Source: Pampus argenteus (taxonomy: Eukaryota > Chordata > Actinopteri > Scombriformes > Stromateidae). From it: a stretch of 64,000 bases of DNA. Made by a program: the position numbers and the translations under genes. Below, in pieces: positions 45,701 through 57,890 of the stretch. The stretch lies in the NCBI GenBank assembly GCA_036937835.1, contig CM072878.1, positions 6,240,501-6,304,500 of the forward strand, written 5' to 3'. Positions within the stretch are counted from its first letter, which is position 1, and the number at the start of each line of letters is the position of its first letter. The notes beneath the pieces were generated by a model. The model made no database searches. It saw only the letters and a program-made list of their open reading frames with translations, and was not told the origin of the DNA.

Positions 45701-48229
45701 TGCATGTTACAGTTTTTTACCTACCTACTTGAAAGAGTTTCACCTGTATGTTGAGAGTTGAACAACACAACACGCTGTCTTATAAACCAGTGTAGATACA
45801 GTAGCTCTGGAGGTCAGTAGGTCTAATCTTTCAGTTCTCAGTAACACAAGCCTGAATGTGAAAATGTCTCGATAGGAGTTGATGAGCCCAGTCTTCATCC
45901 TCCCACACTGTAACCGCACAACAATCACAACATGGCCCTCTTTAAATTTAATAGTTGTGCTCTCCTTCTCTTCTTCTACCTGGAGATTTGATTTGTACTA
46001 TGTAGGCGGTTGTGTACTGAAATTAGACACACAACCAGACACTGACCCAGACATTGTACCAAGACATCAATCTTGGTTTCTTTCCCTTATTCTCATAGTA
46101 CATGCCCATAAACACATATCTGAACCCATAGCAGCACCTTTGCCTGTGTGTGGTCAGTGCTGTTCTCCACTCCTGTCAGGGCTGGATGGGAATGATTCTG
46201 CTGTGAGTCTTGTGTGTTTTTTGTGTGTGTGTGTGCGTGCGTATTTCCTCCCCCCTCTGCCTTTGATTCTGTCTGCCCTGCCAAGCTGAAATGGCTTCCT
46301 GTGGCTCAGAGCCACCCAGCTGGAAAAGCAGATTGGAGGGAAGGGTCCGAGTATGACCACTCTGTGTTTGAGGTCCTCTCTCTCTCTCCTCCGACCCAGA
46401 TTACTGTTGTTCAGCTAAGAGCCTGACGCGCCCCACGCATGCTGAGGAGAGAGTTGCCTGCACGCAGATATAAGTCTAAAATGAACTTAATGTGTTCAGT
46501 ATCTCACTGTCATGGAGGTTGAATCTGAGGCTGCCCTCGCTTCTTTAAAAAAAGGAGCTGGTTTTGAAATCTCGGGGTTACTCAGTGTGGCACAGACACA
46601 ATTAAGCTGCAACTGTCTGACTGCTCCAGACAGCACAATACATCATCACTGGTTTAAAGAACAGTTAAAGGACATTTCTATAAACTGCACTCATGCTCTG
46701 CAGGGAGCCCAGCCCAGACAAACATCTTCTTATTACGTTGTGGGAAGCTTTTAAATGGAAGGAAACAAGGTTACCGTTTGCTTGAGTGTGATTGTAACTT
46801 CCCAGAGAGGCTACACGAGTCTAATTACTTAAAAGGTTTAATATTCAACAGTTAAAGGTTTAAAACAGCAGCACAAACACTTCAAACGCTTCAAAAACTT
46901 TGAACTCATAGATTTGTCTTCAGACATGCTTTGCAGAAAGATTGAAGCACTTCATCTTGTTTTTTTTTTTTATGAGAAATAATATTAAATCAACAGACTG
47001 ATTCTTTATTTAATATAGAGAAATTCCTTCACACACAAATTATTCACAACCCTGGATCTGATTGGCAGACGGTACTGAACCCAACAATTTAAGTGATTCG
47101 GATTTGCTGAGTGGAGGCTTTCCAAAGAGTGTGTCAATTCATTTGCCTGAAGCCGGGCTTACTGGAATGATTAAATCGGTTGTCACGCCAAGTCCAGTTT
47201 TAATGTGTTATCTTGAGTTAAATTGAGTCTGCCCGGATTGATAATTATCAACCCAGCAGATCGAACAGTTTAGAGAAAGAGCTTTAATCAAATATCTATG
47301 GCAACATTTTTATTCCCACAATATTATACATTTAATGCTTAACAAAGACTATTATCTTATATTGCTACTCATGATGTCCATTAAAACAAATTGGCAGGCA
47401 CCAGAGGCTGCTGTGTGTCTCTGATGTGTGGAGTCATTTTATCCTCATCTGCGTCACCACAGTCATCATCAGCAGCCGCAGAGGCAGGAGGGTAATAATA
47501 AACCTCATCAGCTCAGGAGGCCGACCTTCCTTCATTAGAATTAATTTCCCCCTCAGCCTCTCCTGCTGCTTAAAGGTGGGATGAATGAAATGTCTTAAGA
47601 GACATTTCACAAAGTCATATCCACCAGCACCATGTGCCACTGGTGCACTGGTTTTCAGTGAAATCTCTCTCAAGTCTGGACTTTCTCTATTTGTGTTTTA
47701 TGCCATCATTCTCTTTGAGAGTGGCGGGTATTTCCATAGAAACAAGAAGGATGCATTCGAGAGGCAGATAAACATGGCATCCACTGAAGCTGGTCGATTC
47801 AAGTGTTTGTTCTATCTTTTGATATGTAACACACATGTTCATGTCCAAATGGGGCAAAATCTATTATGTATTATCTGGCATTATTTTTTGTTAAACAAAG
47901 TTACTCATTTGAACAAATTAACCCTCATCAACCAACCCAGATATCAATTGATAACGAGCAGCGAGTCTTTTTACACTTTTTGTATGGATTATACAAACCA
48001 GATGTAACATGTTGAGTAGTGAGCTCTAGAGGGCCTGGTAGGCAGGTTTTGATACGTTGAGACATAGCCAGGCAAGGTTTTTCACATCTTTATGCTGAGC
48101 TAATCTAACTGTCTACTGGATGTAGCGTCATATTTAATGTACAGACATTATCAATCTGCTTATCTAACTCTTTTTGAAAAAGAAAACAAATGAGCCCAAA
48201 GCCAGTGCATCTCACTCATCACCAGTACT

Positions 48230-48390
48230 AGTCTGTGATGAACCTGCAGAGCTGGAGCCTATCCCAGCATGCATTGGATAAAAGACCATCCTGAACAAGT
48301 TGGCAGTCCATTCCAGGCAGAATATCTTAAGGCAGTCAGTCACTCAGACTCACTTTCATACCTGTGAGCAATTTTGAACCCTGAGTCTAT
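48230..48390 (+). repeat. fragment of common fish repeat (GAGCCTATCCCAGC type)
   Basis: Contains GAGCTGGAGCCTATCCCAGCATGCATTGG, CTGAACAAGTTGGCAGTCCATTCCAGG and CACTTTCATACCTGTGAGCAATTTTGAACC. This ordered text belongs to a dispersed repeat widely seen in teleosts. The copy is diverged and its class is not certain. Confidence 0.55.
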
Positions 48391-49393
48391 TTTTTGGATG
48401 ACAGTAGCAAATCAGTGGAAACCCAGCATGGCCTGTAAATCAGACACACAGTGGAATCAAGCCTGTATAAAGTCACCACTTTCATTATCTTTACTCAAAG
48501 TCAGTCAGTCAGTCCGCAGGTGTCCATTATAAATGACTCACTCTTCTCATCAACTCATTTGGGCATTAGCAGAAAGGCTTTCGTCAGTACTCATCATGTG
48601 TTTTCCCATATTCAGAATCACTCACACCTCATGTCCTGTTTATGAATGTGACTCATCCATATCACATTAAGAACATAAAGAGATTCGCAACATGCTGAGT
48701 TGCCACACGCTTTCTCAGTGTGTGTTATATTGCACCGCACTGTCACTAAGGAAGTGTTTTGACAGTGCATCAGGACTTTTTAGGCCACAAGAATAGAGCC
48801 TCCTTCATGACCATCTTCTCATCTTGGCTTCCTCGTGTCTTTATTCCTGTCACCTTGTCTGTCTGATCCATCACAGGTTTTTTTCCCCCCACAGTCTCTT
48901 TCATTTCTCTTGTTGAAAGCCATTTCATTTCCATCTGGTGATGATGAAATTCATTCTCTACTCTCAGAGGCAGAGGCAGAGGCACAGTGGCATATCTCAC
49001 CTTCAGATTGTGGGATTCAATGAACAATGAATCCTTAGTGACAGACCTAACATAATAAACAGGATACCAATTCTACCAGTATAGATCAGTCAAACCCTGA
49101 AGTGCTTCTAGCAAATGTCCGTGTAAATAGTCTTAATTATTAACTTAATTCAAAGTTTGACTGACACTTCAATTGCATGATTTTGAAAAGTTATTGAACA
49201 TTTTAATTACCTGTGTTGTTCAGATGGAATTGATCATCTTTTTGAAGACGTTTTTTTTTTTTTGGAAATGTTACATTTTTACAGATAATGAAGTCTGGTT
49301 TCACCCTCCTTAGTGTGTTGCATTTAACATTTATATATTAACATTTATAATGAAAGCACGAGCTGACATTATTAGAATGAATCGAGATTGTTT

Positions 49394-49609
49394 CAAAACT
49401 GGGGTGACCGAGCGCTTTCCGTTGCTGCCTCCAGGCTCTGGAATAAGCTCCCCGTCGAGATGACTGAGGCCTTATCAGATGCCTTATGTTTTTATTTTGT
49501 TTGTTTTTTATCTATTGTTCTCGTTATTTGTTATCTGCTGTAAAGCACTTTGGTACACCGAATGGACTGTTGTAAAGGGCTGTATAAATAAAGTACATTT
49601 ACATTTACA
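49394..49609 (+). mobile_element. LINE 3' end with reverse-transcriptase C-terminus
   Basis: The + frame at 49403-49489 reads GDRALSVAASRLWNKLPVEM then TEALSDAL, the C-terminal GDRAFSVAAPRLWNSLP motif of fish non-LTR retrotransposons. It is followed by about 100 bases of 3' UTR with AAAGCACTTTGG and AAGGGCTGTATAAATAAAG, and a terminal (TTTACA)n-like tail (about 49595-49608). The upstream part is missing, as in most LINE copies. Confidence 0.75.
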
Positions 49610-52174
49610 AAACTGCAGCGGAACCGTTCACCCTAATCGGTGGTGGTCTTTGAGCACTGAACCCTGAATTGTTCCTGATGTTGGTGGGAAATAAAGTCGC
49701 CTTGGACAAAATTGCTGCCATGTAATTTTACGTTTTACTTTGAACTTGTTGTATAGATGTTAATGTCAGTCAGGGCTCCACTTTTGTTCAGACTGATATA
49801 TTTGAACAACAGTCGGATAGCTCTGCTAGAGCGGCTGTAGACTCTTGTTCTCGTTAGAGTTTTGAGGCAGCTGTAACAACGAATATTTGGTGGGTGATTC
49901 CAAAGCCGTAACAGCTGCTCAACTTTTCACTGTAAACAAGTCAGACTTTGTGACACAGTATTGATCTGTTTGAGAGAAATTCATTATGTGGTTATTACCT
50001 AGGCACAGGACAGTCAAGAGCACAAAGCAGGAGCCAGTGAGGTATTTGGCATTTTAAAGCATTTCATTTAATACCTACAGCGATCAGCCTGCAAAATGAT
50101 AAGTGTATCTCCTATTTACGCACACAGCAGCGTAACTCCATTGATTATTTAAATCTCCAGACATGCCAATAGCATCTGTCAGGATCTAATGGTAATTTAT
50201 GTTCTGTGTTCCGCTACACATCTAAAAGGTCAGCCGTTACTCACACACAGTCCCGGTTCATACAGTGAAACTGTCTGAAAGTAAAGCAGCCGTCCTCCTG
50301 ATAAATCCTGAGCTTCCATCAAAATTTTATTTCGTGAGCTAAAAGTTTAATTCTGTTTTCCCCTGGAGAGTTTCTTCTCTATCAAGTTTTCTATCGAGTT
50401 TTTAGTTTTGCTGCTTAAATGTCCCATGATATTTGCTGCAGTGACATTGCAGTGCAATTCCTGAAAGCAGCCTCTCTAATCTTTAAAGTAAATTGTTAAA
50501 GAAAACACAATAAAGAAACCACCTGGAAAACACACAGTGTGCAACACCCCTAGGACCCCTACCTCGCTATGTCTGGGCCCTTCGTATGTCTATACAAATG
50601 CACCTCATGCAGAGTGACCGCCGACTGGGAATAATGGTGAGAAGGGTCACAGAGAAAAGCTTCCGGCACTCGTATTATTGGGACTATTTATAGAGAGGTA
50701 CACACGCGACAGGAGGCAATGCTGAGCGAGACTGTCCATTATTTATCACTGCTCTGTATGCCAGTTTGTGTACTACTTTGACTTTCTTAATCATTCACTT
50801 ACTCAATAACACACTCTTTTCTTTCACTTAACATCTGCCTGCTTCATATCTTTCAGTCTCTCTCTCTGATACAATCAGTGCGGGGGGTTTTAGGTGTTGA
50901 GCCTTGTTCTCAATCACTCCACTATAGTGCTTTCTCCACCAGCAGCACATGTCCATCCCTGTGTGTTACCATGGCTTGTTTAAATTATTCACATCAGGAC
51001 CATTACTGGGAACACTCACCCCCCTTTGTACACCCCCCCCCCAGTCCTTGAAAACCCATCCCAAGGCTGGTGGTCTGTGAGGATAAAGGGGCAGGCATAT
51101 ATCCTGGATTTTAACCACAGTACCTGAGTTCCTTCATAGTGGAGCAACTCTTGGAGATGAATCACTGTCAGCTACATTTATTTTATTTTATTTTTTTTAT
51201 TTTTTTTGGGGGGGGGGGGTGAATTATTGAAAACCTCTGTGATGGGACAGAGTTAATCTGTGTGATTTCAGGCTTTCACGCTGAATCACAGATGACAGAG
51301 AGTCAACAGTCGTGGATTTAACAGAGACTTGCGAGTGAGCTGCTCATCTGCGTCTGCATCATCTTACTGCTGAAATGGATAATGAGTAAATGCTGCTCTG
51401 TTTCCAAGGCTGCCAAATGTCTTTTTAATAACATTGATTTCATTGTGTGAAAGCAATATAAAAAGCCTAAAGGCGTGATTTTTTTCATTTTTCGGTGGGT
51501 AACAGCATAAGCGTTTGTTTTCACCACTCTGATTTAATCAGTATTGTACTAATGATCATATAATTTAGATTTTATTGTGAGAAATCATCCTTATGCTTTG
51601 AGAAAGAGCAATCTTTTTGGGCAGTGTTAATGCAAAACATCTGATCCAGACAAACCTTTTAAATTGACTCCCTGTGGAACGATACATGATTCTGAAATAG
51701 CACAACAAGGGAAATGTCATCTTAAACACCGTCCCTTTTTACCATTAAAACCCACTCATATAAACCAGGTATTCTCTATTGCTTGAATGAAACAGCTGCA
51801 CAACAATGTGCTTATTGTGTCTCGCTCTGTCCGTCACTCTGGCCCTCTGTCATCCTGTTTCAGTCATCTTAAAAAACTCATCGTCAGTGAAGCCTCCAGC
51901 TGATGGTGCTGAGCCAGCGGTCAGGCTCCAGCCCACCACTCAGTTGAGTGCTGTATCTTTGTCATTTATCTAAATCCCAGAAATCAATTACAACACACTC
52001 GGTGCAAGGGTGAGATATTTGAGTTTGAATTTTCTCCCTCTCCTGGTATTAAATCTTATGGATTAAGGAGAAGTAGACAATTCTCTGGCTTTGCATATCT
52101 CAGACATTACTGGTTGTAGATTTTGTGTTTATATTTCTCCATCCGTGACATTGGTTGTAGAACTGTACATATTT

Positions 52175-52198
52175 AAAAAAAAAAAAAAAAAAAAAAAA
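52175..52198. repeat. A24 homopolymer
   Basis: Twenty-four A. There is no retrocopy text upstream, so I treat it as a simple repeat. Confidence 0.85.
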
Positions 52199-54614
52199 CA
52201 TTAATGGCTTTTTCTCCGTTCAACTTTAGTTGTAATTTACCACTTGCCAGTTTTTATGTACATGTGTTTGCTGCCATTAGATTACCAGACGTCCCATAGG
52301 AGGACCTGCTGCAAAATGGTCCTTCTGCCTGAACTGACCACATAATACATCAGCGACAAAAGAACAAAGGGGGACCAGAATGTACTCTCTCCTCCAACTT
52401 ACCCTGAAGGGAAGAAACTGCCACAAACAGACGAACCCAAAATTTTATCCTTCCCAAAGTGGTTGGTGAATAGCTACAAAATGACTACAAAATGGCCAAA
52501 GAAAACAAATCAAACCAGTAGCCACTGTGTCTGCCTCAGGAGAAGGTAATAACATACCAAACTGGTCTGGCCCAAATTACCAACGAGGTTAAATTAGCCC
52601 AAGGCTAATTTACTCCCATCAAAATATTTGAGTGTATACTGATACTGATAAGCTTTTGCTTTTTGCTGCTCATTCATTTCATATTCGTGTTAGTATTTGT
52701 ACTACAGGAGCAACTCAGAATAAACAGTAGTAGTAATAAACAGAATCAATATATGAAACTAAACAGAGATCTGCAGAGAGCCAATTATTGTTTTAACTGA
52801 AAGTAAACCTTTTAATTTACATAATAATAATAACTAGGTAATGCTGATATAACAGAAAATGAAGTGCATTTCTTGAGTAAATGCAGAGTAGAAATGAGGC
52901 AGAACACAATATATTAGCATGAGGTGTGTAGGTCGACTGCATCAGTAGTGTAGGCACAATATCAAGGTTGGACAAGATCATCTGCTTATGTGGACTGCAG
53001 GGAAATGTTTGTTCATTTTGTTTCTTCACTTAATTTCAGAGCTCAATATTTTGATGGATGATAATGCTGATAATGATAAAGGTTTGGATACATTTTTTTA
53101 CATGGTTTCAGTGTGTGTGCGCACCGTATACATAAAGGCAGGTAGAGGGATACTCAAGTGTAAATATAAAAAATGAAATTTTACACACTGTGCTTTTTCC
53201 ATTTTTTTTTCTCACATGTGGTAATATCCGACCACTGGTCAGACCTTAGTCTAAAAATAGCTTCTCTGATTTTTTTATTTTTTTTCCCCAGTTTGAAGTT
53301 GGCATATTTTTTGATGACCAATTTCAGAGATAGCATCTCAATTTCAGACCGGCGCGTGGCATCTCTTGAGACGGTCCCCTGTTCTGTAGGGGTCGCCTAA
53401 CAACCTGTAAAACAATTTCTCAGACCAGCAGCAGTCTGCAGTATCTGGCCATGATCATTTAGACTGACTGAGGCCTTATCAGAACCACATATCAGCCTGG
53501 AAAGTAACCTGTCCCACACTCAACAGCTACTGTTAACACACAGCTGACGCCTTGCAGTCTATTGACAGGGCAGAGCTGCATGCATTTCTGAGAAGTGATA
53601 AGACCAAATGTGTCTGCACTTGGCGGCCCGAATGTTGCTCTGTTATCTCTACGAAAAGATAGCTCTGGAATCCATTATGTAGACGGGGGAAAAGAGAGTG
53701 AAACGCAGGGCAGATGTCAGTGTACTTTATTTAAAAGAATAAAATGTCTGATTCACTTTGATTCACTCCTCTCATACATCATCATAATCATAATTGCATG
53801 TTTTACCTCAACGAGAAGACTCTTCATGTTTCGTGGCAGAATATAGCAAAGGGGAAAGAGTAAGTGAGGAGGTAGAGGTTTGTCATTGTGCATGCCTGTT
53901 GGAGCACAGTGCAGCAGGAAGGTCAGGTTTCTGTCTTGGTTTTTGCAAAGCTGAAATTAGAAGAATTGACTCTGGATCTGAAATGGTGGTGAACTGTAAA
54001 AGACTCCTCCCATCTGTCTCTGTCTCGCACTGATTTCTCAGACACCCTCCACTTTCCTCTCCCTTTTAGCAATTCTAAACCTTCTTTCAGCTCCATTTGT
54101 GAGAGGAGGTCATGGTCGAGCTGCCAGCCTGGGAACAGTGGCGGTCAGTATGGGACCAGGAGCCGTGCTGGAAATGGGAGGAATAGTAAACAGAGAGAGA
54201 GAGAGAGCATGTGTCAACAGAGAAAGCTCAGAGAGAGTGCAGTTCCGTTTGGCCCGGCCGGCCTGGTGTGAAAGCACAGCTGAGATGATATGATGACTTA
54301 ATGCATTCTCAAGTACCCGACTTTTACACCAGGCTATTATGGACTTGATAGTCTGCAGCAGGGAAATGCTAACAAGGTGCTTGTATGTGTCACATGATTG
54401 CCTTTTAACCAGAACATTTCAGAACAAATGGGACATTACCCTGGATGGTAAGGTATGAAATGCAGTTGATACTGTACAGTTTAGCGAGCATAGTGGAGCA
54501 TTTAGCAGCTAAAGAGCCAGACATTTCCCCCAAAACAGAGCTAAAAGAGAGGTGAATATTGCATTCACCAGATGGACAGAATCACGAAACGAATGATAAT
54601 GTTGCTCTGTAACT

Positions 54615-54935
54615 GCTGGATGTGTAAATAAATTAGCCATAGCTTAGCTTAGCTTAGCTTAGCCAAGCACAAAGACTGGAAATTTAGAAACTAGCGAGGC
54701 AGCTCAAAGTTAACAAAAACAACACTTACAACTTGTAGAGCTCACTGATGAACATAATACATCAATGTGCCATTTTTCAAGGGTTTACAAGGTGCCAAAC
54801 TATTAAGCTAAGATAACCAGCCGCTCACAGTAGCTTCATATGTTATTTACAGGCATGAGAGTGCTATCAATCTTCTCACCGAACCCTCAGCAAGAAAGCA
54901 AATTAATCTATTTCTCAAGATGTCAAACTATTATT
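54615..54935. repeat. foldback interspersed repeat, family A, copy 3
   Basis: The left half is on the + strand (GCTTAGCTTAGCTTAGCC, CACAAAGACTGGAAATTTAG, GTAGAGCTCACTGATGAAC). The right half (54805-54935) is in reverse complement: AGATAACCAGCCGCTCACAGTAGCTTCATATG, GAGAGTGCTATCAATCTTCTCACC and GATGTCAAACTATTA. It has the same inverted-repeat architecture as copies 1, 2 and 4. Confidence 0.6.
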
Positions 54936-55543
54936 TAAATTTGTCTATTTGTCAAGATACATGTGAGTTAGATGACTCACAAAATGAATGCACCAGTATT
55001 AACCAAGTGTCATGAATATATTCTAAAGACTTACAGATAAAGAAAACATATTCGTTGTACTGATATGCTGTTTTTGGTGCATGGAAATGTGTTGTAATAT
55101 AAAAGACAAGACAAAGCAAGACAGTTACCTGACATTCATACAGATTAATACAATATAGAAAGTGAAGCAGAAGGTCGTTCAGTTCTGTGTCATTAACACA
55201 CAGCAGTGTTTGTGAGACACTCCCAGTGTGTGCCAGCCCGCACGTTTGTTTTGTGACCTTGCTAGTCTTTCCTCTCTTCTTTTATCCTCATCCAAGGCCA
55301 GCTTTCCCTCTGTGGTAGGTGAGTAGATAAAAGAATAAAGAGGAGGGGAGCTCCCCAGGGGTTTAGGTGGTTTGCTATAGCTGCATTCCACAGGAGCTTC
55401 TGTAAGATTTCCAAAATTATTGTAGCACTATAAGTTTCCACTCACAGCCATGGCTCTTGACAACCTGGGTAATGTATGATGGATCTCTGAAGAAGCTGCC
55501 AGTGTGAGCGTTGTGTTTACGGGTGGCCTCCTATGTGCTGCAG

Positions 55544-55647
55544 GGCCCCGGCGGAGCTGAGGAGGTGCTGTCTCCCGACCCATCCCAGTCCCAGCAGCCC
55601 AGAGTCCAGCACAGCTTTGTCCAGGAACATTTCCAGGCACAGTACAA
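55544..55647 (+). CDS. usp43: USP43-like protease, exon 3
   Basis: A 104-base exon, acceptor CTATGTGCTGCAG and donor GTGAGT. The translation GPGGAEEVLSPDPSQSQQPR is a Pro/Ser/Gln-rich variable insert, followed by VQHSFVQEHFQAQYK, where SFVQ-HFQAQY is the USP43/USP31 text just before the zinc-finger region. It ends with two bases (AA) of a codon completed by A at 61449, giving Lys where human has Arg (from memory). The reading phase joins perfectly on both sides. Confidence 0.9.
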
Positions 55648-57329
55648 GTGAGTTTGCGTTTTCTACATACCACACACACACCTGCTAGAAATAAAAATAG
55701 CAAGAAATTAGCAGTAGGGCTTTTATGTGTTGATGACCAGTGAGACTGCACCATGATTCCATGGAAAGTTTACGACCACCATGTGAAGATGTTATACGTA
55801 GTAATTAACCTGTCTTTTACACAAGGCTGTAATCTGGCACTTAGGAGAAATTTATAGAGTTACGAAGTGGAAGGAGCTGCTGGTACTGGAAGAGTTTTTC
55901 TCCCAGCCTGTTTTCGCATTTCACGTTTTTCTTTAAACAATATCCTCAATTTTACCCAACACAGAAACGCAGATCCCTCCCAGATAATGTTACAATCCTG
56001 TAAGTTTTAATTATTTTAATTTTGATTCTCAGAAAGCATGTATTTCCATACATGTGGTCAAAACGTTGTAACGTTGCAGTAGTTCCGCAACTCAACCAAA
56101 ATTTGATAGGAAATTGATTTTTGATGGTCAGTGAGCGGATGTTCCTTGCCGTCGTGCTGCTTGTATCTCTGACTTTTTAACAAAGAATCTGATTTTTTTC
56201 TAATGAAGCTCTTCATCTTTTGTTTGTTATTTTTTTCTTTATGTAATTCTTCGGTTGAAAATAGAAGAATTATTTGCGCTTCCAGTAACATTTGAAGATG
56301 TACTTCATGCCGTCATCTGCATCTGTTATTCAGAACATAATGTTACAAGAGGATTGTTTTAATTGTTCTGCTTTTGATATATTTGTTGTCATTGGGAATG
56401 TGTGGTGTTGAAGAAATAGCTGTACATTGTTCCTGGGGAATTCTGCTTCTGTACAAATAACATTTACTAACAGTCAGTCTATACTATCTATTCTCTTATC
56501 TAGCTGAAGGAAATCAACATATACCATATCATTTTGTGTGGCTTGTGAGTTTAGTCTGCTGTAAAACAGCCCCACTGTCATGTTGTCATATCTAAATGTC
56601 AGGCTGCCCTGCGACAGAAAGGTCATAGCCTTAACAGTCACTGTAAACACACGTTGAAGTGTCTAAGAACAGTCCTGTGTTTTGTCCAAGCCACTCACAC
56701 AGTGTTGCTCCGGATAAGTGACTGATCTATAATTATATAACACCTGTGTAGAGACAGGTGCAGAGTGTACCGCAGATGTAATGTAGTTGTCATTATTTAT
56801 TTTACACAGATGTCCACAGAGACACAGATGCCTGTCAAGAAGAACAGTAATTCAGTAAATATTCGCTGTAATTTCCAAGCATGCGAAAGCAGTAATACTG
56901 AAAAGGTCTGATGAAAAACTGCCCCAGTGGGTGAAAGCATTGGGGGTTGTTATATTTTCACTGTTCTGTTGTAACACTGGAAGGACATCACCTTGGGAAC
57001 TTGTCTGCTGTATGTGTATCCAAGTATCATTTTTTTCTTTATCAAAGTTATTTGCTGTTCTTGCTCTTTTGTGGTTAACAGCAAAGCCCTAAAATCAGGC
57101 TTTTTACCACACTGTATTATTACCAATTCTCATGCAGCTGGAAGTCCTCATGGCTCCCATCAGTCAGTCATCCAGGAAATAAAGAGGCACTTCATCTTCT
57201 ACACAATATATACATCTGCGGCCTACTAAGAGTGGAGTGTCATTTGGCCAACTCATCTATGTGCCATTTCTAAAAGAAAGCCAACAAATGTATTTTAGTC
57301 TGGGCAATGAGAACATCAAGAAGTGGGTT

Positions 57330-57890
57330 TCGAACCTATAGTCCGTTTGCTCTTGGTTTGGTTTCTGTTCACACAGAAAAAAATCAAGCGAACTAAAATG
57401 CATGCATCACTAAAAGCCACGTAAGAAAGTCCACTCAGTGGTTAATTGTTTCTGCAACAGTAATGATAATAATAGTAAACTTTATTTATATAGCACCTTT
57501 TACACACTCACACATGCGTAGTACCTCTTATATACCTGTGGGTTGGATTGAGGTCAGATCCCATTCTCACTACAAACAAACTACTCCAGTGGCGGTTTGG
57601 GACTGCACCAAGACCCTTGAAGGGAGTTGTCTTGGTACAGATGTTTTGGTCCGCACCCAAGTCCGATTACTGATCTTCCCAAACAAATTGTACCAACGGG
57701 TGAAACAAATCAGAGTTTAACCGACTAAAAAGCGCAGGTCTGAAAATGCACTAAATCAATCTGAAGTCGAGGCGCCTCCTTTATTGAAACCAAACAGCTG
57801 CATCCATCCGTGTCTCCCGATGCTGATCCAAATCTCTGCCCCACCGCCGCCAGAACTCCGTCCACAAACTGTTGACGAAACTTACAGAGG
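57330..57890. repeat. candidate interspersed DNA repeat interrupted by a LINE-like tail
   Basis: Text such as CGAACCTATAGTCCGTTTGCTC, TTTCTGTTCACACAGAAAAAA, GAGTTGTCTTGGTACAG, GGTCCGCACCCAAGTCCG and ATGCACTAAATCAATCTGAAG resembles a dispersed fish family that I recall only loosely. No clear terminal repeats or target duplication could be fixed by eye, so the limits are approximate. Confidence 0.35.
57455..57512 (-). mobile_element. LINE/SINE-type 3' tail
   Basis: On the - strand it reads AAAAGGTGCTATATAAATAAAG then TTTACTATTATTATCATTAC, the AGGTGCTATATAAATAAAGTTTATTATTATT-type 3' terminus of fish L2-like retroelements. Only the last 50-60 bases are present. Confidence 0.55.

Larger units (their letters stand above)
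40587..55543 (+). other. usp43: usp43 intron 2
   Basis: A 15-kb intron, donor GTTAGT and acceptor TATGTGCTGCAG. It holds family B fragments (44120-44340, 45338-45700), a - strand LINE fragment between them, a CT microsatellite (43813-43856), a fragment of a common fish repeat (48230-48390), a LINE 3' end (49394-49609), a poly-A run (52175-52198) and a family A foldback (54615-54935). No supportable exon of usp43 or of another gene is seen. The joined protein across this intron reads through without a gap relative to USP43. Confidence 0.8.
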
